A DNA stretch of 64,000 nucleotides from Eremomyces bilateralis CBS 781.70 (taxonomy: Eukaryota; Ascomycota; Dothideomycetes; Eremomycetales; Eremomycetaceae), in the NCBI RefSeq assembly GCF_010015585.1, contig NW_022985071.1, positions 1,227,097-1,291,096 on the forward strand. Direction: 5' to 3'. Below the pieces are notes generated by a model. That model did not search any database. It saw nothing but the letters and a program-made list of their open reading frames with translations, and was not told the origin of the DNA. Shown one piece after another: positions 1 through 12,972 of the stretch. A program made the translations under genes and the position numbers. Positions within the stretch are counted from its first letter, which is position 1. Every line of letters starts with the position of its first letter.

Positions 1-281
1 AGCTCTAGAACTCGCGCGGCCATTTCACGCAGACGTGCGTGGGTAGGGGGGAATCCTTGAGCGTCACTCTCAAGTATCCAGTCGACTAAAAACCTCTCTT
101 GCACCGGTGTAAGGCGTTGGTTCGATTGTTGAGCTGTAGAGCGCGATTGCATGCCCTTGAGGCGGTTTTGAAGCGTAGCTCGATTGACCTTGAATAGGGC
201 CGCAGCTTCATTTTGTGATTTGCATTGACCGGTCTCTACGGCATGGATAGCCTGTAGGAGTATCTCCTCTGAATTTGACAT
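1..281 (-). mobile_element. 5' end of a pogo/Fot1-type DNA transposase gene (cut by window edge)
   Basis: The minus strand opens at an ATG at 281 and stays open for 93 codons to the window edge. The predicted N-terminus reads MSNSEEILLQAIHAVETGQ and continues with an SQNEAAALFKVNRATLQNRL segment, which matches the psq-type helix-turn-helix (Q-N-A-A-x-x-F-x-V-x-x-x-T-L) of pogo/Fot1 transposases. A CENP-B-like second HTH begins after it (LTPVQERFLVDWI). The DDE domain would lie off the left edge, so intactness cannot be judged. Just upstream a 7-bp inverted repeat (CGTAATA at 283-289, TATTACG near 306-312) could belong to the terminal region, but I could not define the terminal inverted repeat or a TA target duplication. 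This is a plain DNA transposon. Confidence 0.8.
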
Positions 282-684
282 CGTAATACGATATGGTGGT
301 TGAGATATTACGCGTTTGGTGATGGTGAAGATGGTGATACTGGCCAAGTAGGTGGTTGGCCAACAGGCAGGGGTTCGAACTTAATGGCAGAACGTCACAA
401 GTCAGGAGTCAGGACAAAGCAAGCAGCCGGCGGAGACTGGAGTCGATTCGACCCCTGGGCCTTGGCGTCAAAGGGCCAAATCGTGCTCGATCGGGTTACA
501 TAAGCGGCTCGAGCCATACTGGAGGGCAGCATCACCGCAGTCAGGGCGCGGTGCTTGTTTGAGACTTTGAGTGGTTGAATACCGTTTGTATGCAGTTGCT
601 TGACGCGCCGCCAACACGTTTCCTGTGTCATTCACGTCTTTTATTCATGCTGCACTAAGTATTTCCAAATACACCACCACGGTC
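282..684. other. Gene-free stretch between transposase start and RTT106
   Basis: It probably holds the right end of the transposon and the RTT106 promoter. The short open frames here overlap one another and show no family signal. I could not place the element boundary. Confidence 0.4.
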
Positions 685-2182
685 ATGGCCTCGAATAGTC
701 CGGAAAAGCTCCTTGAGAAAGCGTTTTCTGAGCGCCCAAACCTTCTCAATTGGCTACAACTTTCCCTCCGTTAGTGACAGGTCGCATGCTGTTGTGGAGT
801 CGAGTGTTTGAATAGGGGTGCTGACCAGATCGCTAGAATCCACTCCCGCTGTACTTCCCTATATCCAGGAACTCACAACGTTCGTTCTCGACCTCAAGAA
901 GAACCAGAGTCAAGCCAATGATGAATCCTCACGAACCTCGAAGAAGCGGAAGCTCGACTTTGATACAACTCATACGAATGGCGCGAGTGGCTCATGGTTA
1001 GACGCGAGCGCCTCGCCGGCAGTTAGCATACAGGATGTTGGGTTCCAAATGCCGCAGCGCAAGAAACTCAAACTCGAGTGGTTAGGCTTCTCGTCCTCGG
1101 CACCTAACACCGGGGGCATACGTGCAGTTGGCAACAGTGGAGATGTTGAATTTGGATTGTCATGGCAGGACGTTGGTATGTATAGGCTTACATTTCATGT
1201 GGCATTCGCATCAGATCAGTCTCAAAAAGAATCGCCAGCTAACTTCCCTCAAGACCAGATGTTCTGTTTACCTGTACCTGAGAAAGCTAAGCCTTCATGG
1301 AATTTCGTCGTCATGCCTGTTTCATCTTCCAACCGCGAACCGATCTTATGGAATACTCCGGAACCTAGCAAGAAGGATATCGAAGCAGGGACCGCGACCA
1401 TTCAACCCCAGACGACGATTGACTCGATAAATCAACAGTTAGCTGGAATGAACCCTCCAAAACGCGTACATTTGCCCGATTACGAAGAGTTTTGTGGTCA
1501 AGATAACAAATCTTACAAGAAGGGAGAAAAGAGAGCATGGGTGAGGGCATGGAGGGGGACAAAAGATGGTGAGTGTCTTCAATAACGGGCGACTTTGTTG
1601 CATATGCTGATCCTCTTCTCAGGTTATCTCTTCTTCCTTCCACAGGGCATTCTATTTGCGTTCAAGAAACCTCTACTTTTCATACCCCTTGAAAACATCG
1701 AGTCGATCTCATATACGTCAGTCGTCCAGATAACGTTTAACCTCGTGGTCTCATTCGTGGTTCTGGGCAACGAAGACCCAGAAGAAGTGGAATTCGGGAT
1801 GATCGATCAGAATGACCATACGCCGATCGATGCCTACGTGCAAAAACACTCGCTTCAAGACACCAGTATGGCAGCCGAGAGACGCGCCAAGAGGTTGAAC
1901 ATCAACCCTCCAGAGGGAAAGGGTACTGAAAATGGAGATTCGACCGAAAATGCCCAAGGTGCTGCTGATGACGGTGCTGATGACGAAACGGAGCTTCAAC
2001 GCGCAGAGCGCCTATTGCAAGACGCAGAAGATGATGAAGAGGAGGATTACGATCCTGACGCTGAAGGGGACAGCGATGATAGTGAGGGAAGCGAGGGAAG
2101 CGAGGGCGAAGATGCTCACGGCGGAGGAAGCGACATCGAGGAAGTCGATTCGGAAGACGCTGAAGACGACGACGAAGATTAA
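685..2182 (+). CDS. RTT106: Histone chaperone Rtt106
   Basis: Predicted exons are 685-769, 837-1568 and 1623-2182, giving 458 residues. Rtt106 binds H3-H4, notably K56-acetylated H3, and passes it to replicating or transcribed chromatin in the nucleus. A basic stretch (KKRKLD, later PQRKKLKLEW) precedes the core of the double PH-like fold. The segment GYLFFLPQGILFAFKKPLLF and the following ENIESISYTSV are the family's most recognisable part. The last ~80 residues are a long Asp/Glu/Ser acidic tail, usual for this chaperone. Intron 1 (770-836) is needed because the first frame stops at 772; its splice restores CAA (Q) and fits ...LSLQSTPAVLPYI. Intron 2 (1569-1622) is canonical. The start ATG at 685 is the nearest in frame, but the N-terminus is poorly conserved and less certain than the rest. 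Confidence 0.85.
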
Positions 2183-2941
2183 TATTACCAGTAAGACGAC
2201 CCAATTTCGAAGATCTACGGAAATTTCGCGAATCTCATGCTCGAAAAGGACAATATAGGGGGGCGTGAACATCACTGCAATCCTGAATTCCTCCCCTGGG
2301 GCCCGCAGGTTCATCCCAGGAGACCTTTAGGCTGCGTTCAGTTGTACAATATCTCCTGATGAGAATGAAAGATGCCCGAGTGCCTGTTGATACTCCACGT
2401 CTCTATTTATACCGGAAAATGCACATCTCGCAAGTTGCAGCGATTGGCTGCAGCAGCCTAGGAATTTCATGAGGAGAAATGGCTCTTTGAATTTGTAACC
2501 TGCATCAGAGCGGAAGGAGTCTTTTAAAGGTTAGCGCCACCATCATTGTATTCTATTATACCATGTCCTTTCTTCATCGTTCCCGGGCGACCGCGTGTGC
2601 GAACTCCCCGTCTCTGGTTACGCCAAGCGAAATAGATTGCACCCAAGTTGGTGTAATTCTATCAGGAATATCCTTCCCAAATGTAGATGAGCCCTTCACC
2701 AAACATTTGACAACTCTAAACAACGTTGTTTACGGGATCGCATAATTAGAGCAATATGTAATTTTGCCGTTTTGAGCTCGCGTTCGGATTCCAATTACGG
2801 ATCTGGTCTCGACGCTCTGCCAAGTTCGCTGATTGAGCGTTGCAATATGATATAAAATGATCCATTGTCCAGGCACAGGTGGAGCTGGCGAACTCCATCG
2901 TCTGCTCAGCCTATCGTTTTAGCCATTGAGTCTATTCCAAA
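2183..2941 (+). other. Intergenic, RTT106 3' side to carboxylesterase promoter
   Basis: No supported gene lies here. A TATA-like box at 2851-2857 lies 91 bp before the esterase ATG and is listed separately. Confidence 0.5.
2851..2857 (+). promoter_or_regulatory. TATA-like box of the carboxylesterase gene
   Basis: The sequence TATAAAA begins 91 bp upstream of the esterase ATG and lies in an AT-rich local context. The spacing fits a fungal TATA promoter, but no transcription start is known. Confidence 0.4.
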
Positions 2942-4724
<1,783 letters not shown>

Positions 4725-5520
4725 TATTCGTCATATCGGGCCGGAGGGCGTCAGTGTCAATGTCTGTACTCCGTACAGCTCCTTGGATTTCCGCGAAAGG
4801 GCAATCCTGCGTATTCAAGCCATTGTTGCGAATGGCCATTTTGTAGTAAATACTGATGTTATCAATTCGATACGATATGTCGTTTTCGAATAAGTAGGCC
4901 GGGTTTGTGTGTCTTGAAAAGTCCTATTCTGGGCCTACGAGTATGGATGAATATGGATCAAGGAGAACTGAGTTGATATTTGCGCATTGTCGCCTGTAGG
5001 CTTGGTAAGTCCCTTAATTCCCCCCGGATGGAACACCTTGCTTAGTACCTAAGGGGCCTACTTGATATCTCTCGCTTTTCGAGATGCTGATTCCCGGGCT
5101 CTAACTCCGTGCTGTTCCTGGTGTTCTCATCAGTCCTCGTTGCGGCCTAGTACCATATTGTAACACTTGTCGGTACGGAGCACATGTATTTCTCTTCCTC
5201 CCTGGACTCCGCTACGGTTATTTCGGCGGATCCGGGTAGGCTACCAGAATCACAAGCGTGGGGTTGCTCCTTGAGCTTGGACATCCCCCCTCCGGATTCC
5301 GGGTTCCGGAACCACACAACAGCGACCCGACCGAGCGTGATCCTCTCCACTTGAGCAGCTCCGTTCTAGCCTCGGGACGATCTCAGGGACCTCAAGCTTA
5401 TGAGATATTTACCAACCTCTCGAGACCCTCGTCATGGCTCCTTTATAACTTATTCACTATATTCAAACGTCCTTAGGAAGTCAAAAATTTGAAAAGATAC
5501 TCCTCGTGGTATATTAAATC
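4725..5520 (+). other. Intergenic, esterase to nitronate monooxygenase
   Basis: No supported gene. It contains the hyphenated palindrome CTGTAC-TCC-GTACAG at 4764-4778 and a related GTACGGAG at 5173-5180. AT-rich sequence at about 5440-5515 probably holds the promoter of the next gene. Confidence 0.5.
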
Positions 5521-6641
5521 ATGGTCCTCAAAACTTGGTTAACCGAAACGATCGGGGTGAAGGTCCCCATCGTGCAAGGGGGTGAGTTCCCATTCTAGTA
5601 ACCCCATCCTGCTGGTTAGACCGAGATAGGATCTAACACCCGTTCTCTTCAGGTATGCAATGGGTTGGAAGAGCGGAATTAATCAGCGCCGTCGCGAACT
5701 CCGGGGCACTGGGCTTTATCACCGCTCTTACTCAGCCTTCGCCTGAGGACCTCCGAAACGAAATCCGAAAATGCCGGACGCTGCTCAAAGATCCCAGCAC
5801 GCCTTTCGGGGTGAACATCACCATGCTCCCGGCCATGAACAAGCCCGACTATCTGGGATACGCTAAGGCTGCGGTTGAAGAAGGAGTCAAAGTGATCGAG
5901 ACCGCTGGAGATCCGAGTGCAGTCCTGCCATACCTGAAGGCGAACGGCGTGGTGATCATCCACAAGTGTGTGAATCTCAAGCATGCACTCAGGGCCGAGC
6001 GATTGGGAGTCTCGGCGATCTCAATCGACGGTATCGAGTGCGCCGGCCATGGAGGAGAAGACAACATTACGAGTCTCATGCTCCTCAGCCTATGCGCACA
6101 GCAACTGAAGATTCCTTATATCGGATCCGGCGGTTTCGCCGATGGGCGCGGTCTCGCGGCGGCACTGTCCCTCGGTGCTGCAGGGTAAGTCTTGGTCAAC
6201 TCAACCGCATTCTGGTCACTAATATTAGTTTGCAGAATCAACATGGGCACTCGATGGATGTGCACCGTCGAATCACCAATCCACCAAAACGTCAAGCAAG
6301 CGATTGTCGATGCTGATGAAAACTCGACTGTACTCGTGCTTCGAAAGTTCCGTAACACCACCCGCCTTCATAAGAACAAGGTCAGCCAGGAGGTTTTCGA
6401 GATTGAGAACACCAAGCTAGACGTCGAGTTCAAGGACGTCGCACACCTGATGGCGGGCTCAAGGGGGAAGAACGTGTATTCCACGGGAGACGTCGATGCC
6501 GGAGTGTGGTCTCTAGGTCTTTGCGCCGGTCTCATTAAGGATATTCCAACTTGCGCCGAGCTGACCGCGCGGTTCGAGAGGGAGGCAGAGCAGATCATTA
6601 CTTCTACCCGCGATTTGATTAAGCCCAGCGCGCGTTTGTAA
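5521..6641 (+). CDS. Nitronate monooxygenase (2-nitropropane dioxygenase family)
   Basis: Exons 5521-5581, 5653-6184 and 6236-6641 encode 332 residues, the usual length. These FMN enzymes oxidise alkyl nitronates such as propionate 3-nitronate to carbonyl compounds and nitrite, and are often seen as detoxifying. The protein is a TIM barrel: it opens with VKVPIVQGGMQWVG, has the IDGIECAGHGGE segment, and near the C-terminal half carries the phosphate-binding GSGGFADGRGLAAALSLGA-GINMGTRW. No signal peptide is seen, so it is probably cytosolic or mitochondrial. Both introns interrupt Gly codons and splice cleanly. It lies between the esterase and the GFA-type gene on the same strand. Confidence 0.92.
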
Positions 6642-7160
6642 TTGAGTCCTGATCGGTTGTGTTGGCGTCTAGATCACTAGATGCTTAGAACGCGAAGGAT
6701 TGCTTGATCCTCTAACATTCTTGTATAGTCTGGCATTGTATGCAGATAGCAACCCGGCCACATACTCATCCATGGCTTGATATAAATGGATAACAATACA
6801 GCATTCATGGTCCGTGCGTTCAAAGTCTTCGGCGAAACGGAGCGAATGTAGGGTGTCAAGCTGATTGGACATTGAAACACAAATTTTGACGGATTTGGCG
6901 CCCCTAGGGGCTAGGGCGTAATGTTTCTGCACAGGGATGCCGATACGAACAAAAGAAAAACAAGTTGACTCATAAAGGGCGCAACAGATCCAGCCATGGA
7001 GGGGTAGGGATTGATTTTTCTACAGTATATACTGCGACCTCGCGTAAGACGCGTAGCCCTGACCCCTGTCTTACCTCATCTAGCACAAGTATTTATATTC
7101 ATCAGTGAATCCAAGCACTTCTGATTTCCTTCTCTTCCACTTCATGTCCATGTTTTCAAA
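6642..7160 (+). other. Intergenic, nitronate monooxygenase to GFA gene
   Basis: No gene is supported. The last 17 bases carry a tiny upstream reading frame, listed separately. Confidence 0.5.
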
Positions 7161-7164
7161 ATGA
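7144..7164 (+). promoter_or_regulatory. Upstream ORF overlapping the GFA start codon
   Basis: An ATG at 7144 opens the six-codon frame MSMFSK, whose TGA (7162-7164) overlaps the main ATG (7161-7163) as ATGA. A second in-frame ATG lies at 7150. If the transcript starts upstream of 7144, ribosomes would have to scan past these starts or re-initiate. Whether the leader includes them is unknown. Confidence 0.4.
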
Positions 7165-7790
7165 CACCTGCTGGAGAGAACCCGAATTATCCATTGCTTG
7201 GCGGCTGTGGTTGTGGTCGCATCCGCTATGCAATCGAGGTGGAGCCCCTGACCGTACATTGTTGCCACTGTACTTTCTGCATGCGGGAAACCGGCTCAAG
7301 CTATGCGGTCAATATCCTCGTCGATTCTTCGAAACTGAAACTGCTTCCATCGAACCCCCCTCCGCCCGCGGAAACGGCACCCGCTTCGAGCTCAGAGAGC
7401 AGATCCACGGACGAGAAAGCACCCGCCGCATTGGCGACAGCAACGACTTCGGAAACCATCGAACCGATTCCCATGCTCATCCCGTCGTTCAGCGGACTGG
7501 GCCAAACGATCTTCCGCTGTCCCAACTGCTACGTTGCGGTTTGGAGCCATTATGCAGGAGCCGATTCTCTGGTTAGCTTCATTCGGGCCGGCACTTTGGA
7601 CCGAAAGGATGTGATTGTACCCGAGCTGCACATTTACACAAGCACGAAGCAGCCGTGGGTTATCCTGCCAGATGGGGCGCAAGCTTTTGAAGAGTTCTAT
7701 GACTGGAGGAAAGTGTGGAAAGCGGAGAGCAGAGAATGGTTCGAAGCTGTTTTGAAAAGTAGGGCCAGCGAAATGCAGATGAAGCAGTGA
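7161..7790 (+). CDS. GFA/CENP-V-fold zinc protein (glutathione-dependent formaldehyde-activating family)
   Basis: A single-exon gene for 209 residues. The family binds two zinc ions through Cys clusters, and its founder helps form S-hydroxymethylglutathione from formaldehyde; most fungal members have no proven substrate. Visible ligands are CGCG at residues ~14-17, the CHCTFC cluster at ~35-40, and a late FRCPNC at ~115-120 followed by VAVWSHY. A long low-complexity Pro/Ala/Ser/Thr insert (about residues 55-95) separates the zinc motifs and is longer than in bacterial members. The C-terminal half has the usual LDRKDVIVPELHIYTSTKQPWV. The start at 7161 is the first ATG in this frame. It sits next to the nitronate monooxygenase; a role in handling small carbonyl products is possible but only inferred. 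Confidence 0.88.
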   Translation: MTPAGENPNYPLLGGCGCGRIRYAIEVEPLTVHCCHCTFCMRETGSSYAVNILVDSSKLKLLPSNPPPPAETAPASSSESRSTDEKAPAALATATTSETIEPIPMLIPSFSGLGQTIFRCPNCYVAVWSHYAGADSLVSFIRAGTLDRKDVIVPELHIYTSTKQPWVILPDGAQAFEEFYDWRKVWKAESREWFEAVLKSRASEMQMKQ

Positions 7791-9963
7791 AGAAATGCAA
7801 AGGTTATACTAAAGGAGAGGTACTCGTGGCTTCAGCTGGTATTAGTTAGAACTCGACTTGGTCGTCAATGATCAGCATTCATACTTTCAATTTCTTTCAT
7901 GTCGTCGGGACTCAAGTCAGGAGACAAAGTCAATTGCCGTCATCCAGTTCGCCCACTGTAGTGTGTTTGTCGTCTCCTTGGAATTAATTAATACCTTGTT
8001 GAAATTATATGCTGTTCGTTAATACCCTCGGTCGAAATAAATGGCACAACAAAGTACAGCGCACATATTACCCGAATATAACTCTCGACAGTAGGATGCC
8101 TGCTCGGCACCATACAAATGTCCACCGTATGCCAACGAAGCCTTCTTCTCGCCTTGAAACTGCTCATCAACACTTATGTGAAAGCGAACTAAGACTCTGA
8201 AATGCAACACGATGGATACCCAGGAAGGCAGGAACTTCGTAGAGAAAGCAACCGGATTCGCACTAGCACTGATGACTGAAGACTTGAAGTATTAGTAACG
8301 GAATGATGTCAACTCTTGGAATCCTAAGAATGAGAAGAGGAGATGTCTAATTTCTGGGCTGTGCGAGGAGTGTACCTATCTCCAGAAGTTCAGATGAGAC
8401 CCTCCATATTGTCGACTTGAAGCAAAAGTCCAAAGCAACAGATTTGATCCCGTCCAGTTTGGCAATTTCAGCTTTCAGTACTCCGCAGCCATCATGCCTT
8501 ATCTCGGGGCTCGGAGGATTAATGAAATGCGGATTAGCAGCGTCTCATGGTGGAACAATGGACCAATCAGGTAATTTCGATTGAACACTGCTTACATCAG
8601 CCGTCCGTCGCGTTTAACTTTCGATGGACACCTGCATAACTAGGTCAAGGCGATAATCGATAGATCCATCGAGATTCGAGTCGATCCTGTCGGTGCCTCA
8701 CTTTAGAAGGACCGAGAGCAGATAGACGATCGGTTGATTAACGATCCGCACCCTACCGAAGCTGAAGTGCTGAACGGAATCGGCAGCTTCTGCCGATGAT
8801 GTCATATCTACTCCATGCAATTCGCTTTGGCTTCAAGTTTCCTGCAGCTCCGGAGGCTTTGGATTAAGGAACTAGCATACGGAATACCTCGATCCTGAAA
8901 TCTTTGAATCTCTCAGCCTCGTTGGAGCCGGAACCAAGAGAGCTGATAGGCGCTAAGAAGGCGCGGCAGGAAAGGCTTTATTCCCCCCAAGGAAGATGAG
9001 AAATGACGGCGTGCACTCCACATCATCCGAAGCTTGGAACCTGGACCTTGGATGGTGTGCTGTTCAACATTCAAGGGATTCCTAGCAGTCCAAATACTGT
9101 ACGGAGTACGAACATGGAGTGGAGTATTACCGCAGAGCGATGGTCACTAGCAGAATCGGGCAGAACCAATTGGCTGCGGGAGAGTTCCAGAATTGAGGTG
9201 CGGGATCGCCAGGCTTTAAATCGTTCACTTAACATGGTCCCCCGGCCGTTTACATTCTTCCTCTGGTAATCCATTCATAATTGGTACGCAATACGGGTAT
9301 TATGCTCCTCATGCTACTGGTCAACCGCCCCCCCACACTACCAGACCCCATGATCCCATCAAATCGTGAACGATTGAACGGGTCAACGACTCAACGGGCA
9401 ACAAAGACGACGTAGCCGATAAATCGAACCAGTGGACCAATAACATCGGTACATCGGTAGGCACCTGTGCAGCCCTCCGAGGCTCCGACCATCCTGGAGC
9501 CCCACAAAGATGGCACTACTGCACGTTAGATGCTTCGCCCAGCCTTCTGACAACCACTTGCGTAGTACGCTGACCAGACTTTAGCTCCAATGATTCGGTC
9601 AGAGAACCGGGATCCCGACGGCATGGCCAACATGATCAATAAGAGCACCCGACTACCCTGGCCCTGAAGGGTAAGCGTGTGGATCTTGAAGATTCATACC
9701 TCGACTTTTTGTTCTTCTTTGAGGAATTCCGAGTTATTACTTGCTCGGAGCTAAAGCAGAGCCGCGTCCCTCGAACTTTCTTGAAGAAGCACCTGGACCA
9801 TTTTCTCAAATACCTTGCAAGGAAGGTACAGCCGGTGCTGTAGCTGGTACTTTGAAGTTTGACTGAGTCAAGCATCTCGGGAATCCTAACACTTTGCGCC
9901 GCATTCCTGGATTACATTCGAAGGGCTTCTCCAACAGAACATACGCAACATACCATAATCGCC
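7791..9963 (+). other. Long gene-free stretch (2.2 kb)
   Basis: I see only short open frames without family signal. The piece CTGTAC-GGA-GTAC at 9097-9109 is the inverse of the palindrome at 4764-4778. Nothing resembles a tRNA or an intact transposon. Confidence 0.45.
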
Positions 9964-12496
9964 ATGGATACCAAGGAAGAAGAAAAGGCGGTGGCCGGCA
10001 CCATCGCCGACCCTGAATTGACTTCGCTGGACTCGGCAAGCTTGATAAAGGGCGATATCCTGGGCCAAGAGTCCACAGATCCTGTGCTGAATGCGAAAAT
10101 GAAGCTTGTCAACGACGTGAGCATACTTCCACGCTCTTCGCGCCTCTCGCGGGAACAAACCCGACTGACAGATATCCGCAGACCATTGAGGAAATCGGAT
10201 GGACTGGCTATCAAACGAAGCTCTTTTTCTTGAACGGTTTCGGATACGCGGTCGACTCGTTGATTCTCCTGATCCAGTCCATCACAGCTAGTCAAGCGGC
10301 TCTGGAGTTCCGAGCGACTTTCGCCGAAGGCCAAACGATAGCCGTGTATGTCGGTATGCTTGTTGGCGCACTATTCTGGGGTCTCAGTGCGGATGTGATC
10401 GGACGAAAGTTCGCATTCAATTGCTCTTTGATGATTTCCTCCGTATTCGCTATCGCCGCAGGCGCCAGTCCAAATTGGGAGGTGTTGGGTCTCTTCAACT
10501 GTCTCTCGGCTTTCGGATCTGGTATGTCGATACCCGATTGAATCCGGTAACGTTTTCTGACTGACTCCAGGCGGAAATCTTGTCTTGGACACGGCGGTCT
10601 TCTTGGAATACCTTCCTGGGCAATATCAATATCTTTTAACGCTTCTTGCGGCATGGTGGGGTAAGTCGCATTTCGTTTACAACTCGAAGTCTGAATTGAG
10701 AGGAAAGCGTTGTCAACAATCTCTGGATGGATCATTTTGATTGACACGATGCTGGACTGCGGTTGCTGTGGTTGCAGTCCGCCGAATTATGGTGGCGTTC
10801 AATTTCATGTCACATGATCTAGATACCCGCTTGGCCACCCCCGACTTCTCTCCTGACTTCTGTCGACCAAAAGATACGAGCAGCAGAAACTGAGTACTGA
10901 CAATTCTTAGGCGTCGGACAATTGACTGTTGGTTTATTGGCATGGGCTTTCATGCCTAAATGGTCTTGTCTCGATTCCGACAGCTGCACTTGGCAGAACA
11001 ACAAGGGATGGCGTCTTGTCTGGTTTGTATCTGGAGCCCTTGTACTGGTCATGTACGCTGCAACCCTGATTTCTGCCTATATTGAGTGTTCCCTAACCGG
11101 TTCCACAGGTCGGTACTACGCGTCACCGTTATTCGCTTGAAGGAAACCCCGAAGTTCCTGTTAGGAGAGGGCAAAGACGATGAGGTCGTCGAAGTCTTGA
11201 GCTCGATTGCGGTTAAGTACAACCGCCCTTGCAGCCTTACCGTTGAAAGGCTGCAAGCGTGCGGTGTCACAGGGCAGCCCGATGGACGTCGTGCTTCGCT
11301 CTCCCACGCCAGGAACAAATGGTCCATCGGCGAGATCACTGTGCATTTCCGGGGCCTCTATGCCACCAAGCGGATCGGTATATCCACATCCCTCATCTGG
11401 TTCTCATGGTTATTGATTGGACTTGCTTATCCGTTGTATAACGTCTTCCTACCAATATACCTCAAGACCCGTGGCGCTCAGTTCGGCGAGACTAGCGAGT
11501 ACATCCGCTGGCGGTGAGTCAGTCCGGATTCCTTTCGGCGCTTTGTACTAACTGGTTGGCAGCAACTATGCCCTGGTAAATATGGCCGGAATTTTTGGGC
11601 CGATTCCCGCGGCCTATATGGCGAAGTCTCGGTACTTTTGGGGAAGGAAAGGCACCATGATAATCGGTGATAACTGCGCTTCGTACCAAGGCTGGTGACA
11701 GAAGATGCTAACACATCTTAAGGGGCCATCTTGACTTCGATATTCTTCTTCGCATACACCCAAGTCCGGAGTGCTGATCAGAATGTGTACGTGGATCCTT
11801 TACCCGCGTCTTTCGGCTGTCATGATAATCTGCGAGGATTAAACACGCGAGTCATGAGAATTACTGTTACTAACGTCTAATTCTAGGGCATTTACCGTCG
11901 TGGTCAATTTCTTGCTGGTAAGCTCATTCCTCTTCTTTTATTTGATATTGGTGGCTCAAATGGGACTCGCTGTGTTGCCTAGCCCTTTACGGGCCCATCA
12001 ATTGACTCAGTGGAAATATCTTCGTGTTTGTTGATCACAGGCTAACGAAAATTATAGAATATTTATTACGGTTAGTCGCCATTATATTGAAATGCTTCTC
12101 GTGATGATGTCCCTTCAAGGACCTCGTTCGTGGGCTGGCGGGTGGTGTCTTGCATAGGCACACCTGAGTGTGACGAGTTTGCGGCTCAGTCGCTAACCGA
12201 GCTATGCAGGCACACTCTATGCATTCACTCCTGAAGTGCTACCAAGCGCACATCGTGGGACTGGCAATGGAATTGCAATCGCGTTGAACAGATTCATGGT
12301 GGGCCAAGATCCGCCCCGAAAAGCCTAGGCGTCCAACGCTAATGAATAACCCTAGGGTATAATGTCAGCGGTCATTGCGCACTTCGCTGACACAGCCACG
12401 TCCGTTCCAATCTATATCTGCGCAGCTCTTTACATTGTAATGGCCATTGTGGCCGCCTGCTTCCCCTTCGAACCGCACGGCCGACGAAGCTCTTGA
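9964..12496 (+). CDS. MFS transporter (sugar-porter/SV2-like membrane transporter)
   Basis: Eleven predicted exons: 9964-10116, 10182-10521, 10571-10660, 10911-11052, 11109-11513, 11563-11666, 11723-11786, 11887-11917, 12058-12070, 12210-12298 and 12356-12496 (523 aa). The protein has about 12 hydrophobic segments. A loop 2-3 motif (WGLSADVIGRKFAFN) matches the MFS G-x-x-x-D-x-x-G-R-[KR] signature, and RLKETPKFLLGEG is typical of the SV2/organic-ion branch rather than classical hexose carriers. A long cytosolic loop lies near residues 260-310. Every junction keeps frame and hydrophobic register; exon 9 is only 13 nt (NIYYG). Intron 3 (250 nt) is unusually long for this window. It probably imports or exports an organic acid or similar solute; the substrate is unknown. 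Confidence 0.87.
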
Positions 12497-12972
12497 TTCC
12501 ATAGCGACTACAGGATAGAACAGCAAGTGGACTCCAGATGGGGGAATTGGCAGTAGGTACGGCCAATTCAGGGTATTATTTGGTTGCGATTATTTCTGGG
12601 AAGGGTGGCTTTGTGATGCCGAGCCCTACGGCCTTCGTTGATAGTTAGTATGATACCCAATACAAGTATACAACCAAGACTCTAACTTTTCATCATGCTC
12701 TTATGGTTATATCTTTCAAGTATCATGTTCATTGGCATTTTGGTATAGATATGAAAAATTCGACTTCTGATAATATAGGAGAATTTTCGAAACCCTGGCA
12801 GGTATTCCGCTGGTCCACCTATGTTGACCATATAGAGGCGCTCGTAGCGGTTGGGATTCAGGGAATCTCAGGGTCATCAATCACCATTTCCAACGATAGT
12901 GTTTCCAACTTTGGCCCAGTAATGAGTACAATAGATCGCCAGCTCATATGATACATAAGTTAATCGACCCCT
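12497..12972. other. Convergent intergenic, MFS transporter and acyl-CoA dehydrogenase 3' ends
   Basis: AT-rich sequence without a supported gene; it probably contains both 3' UTRs. Confidence 0.5.
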
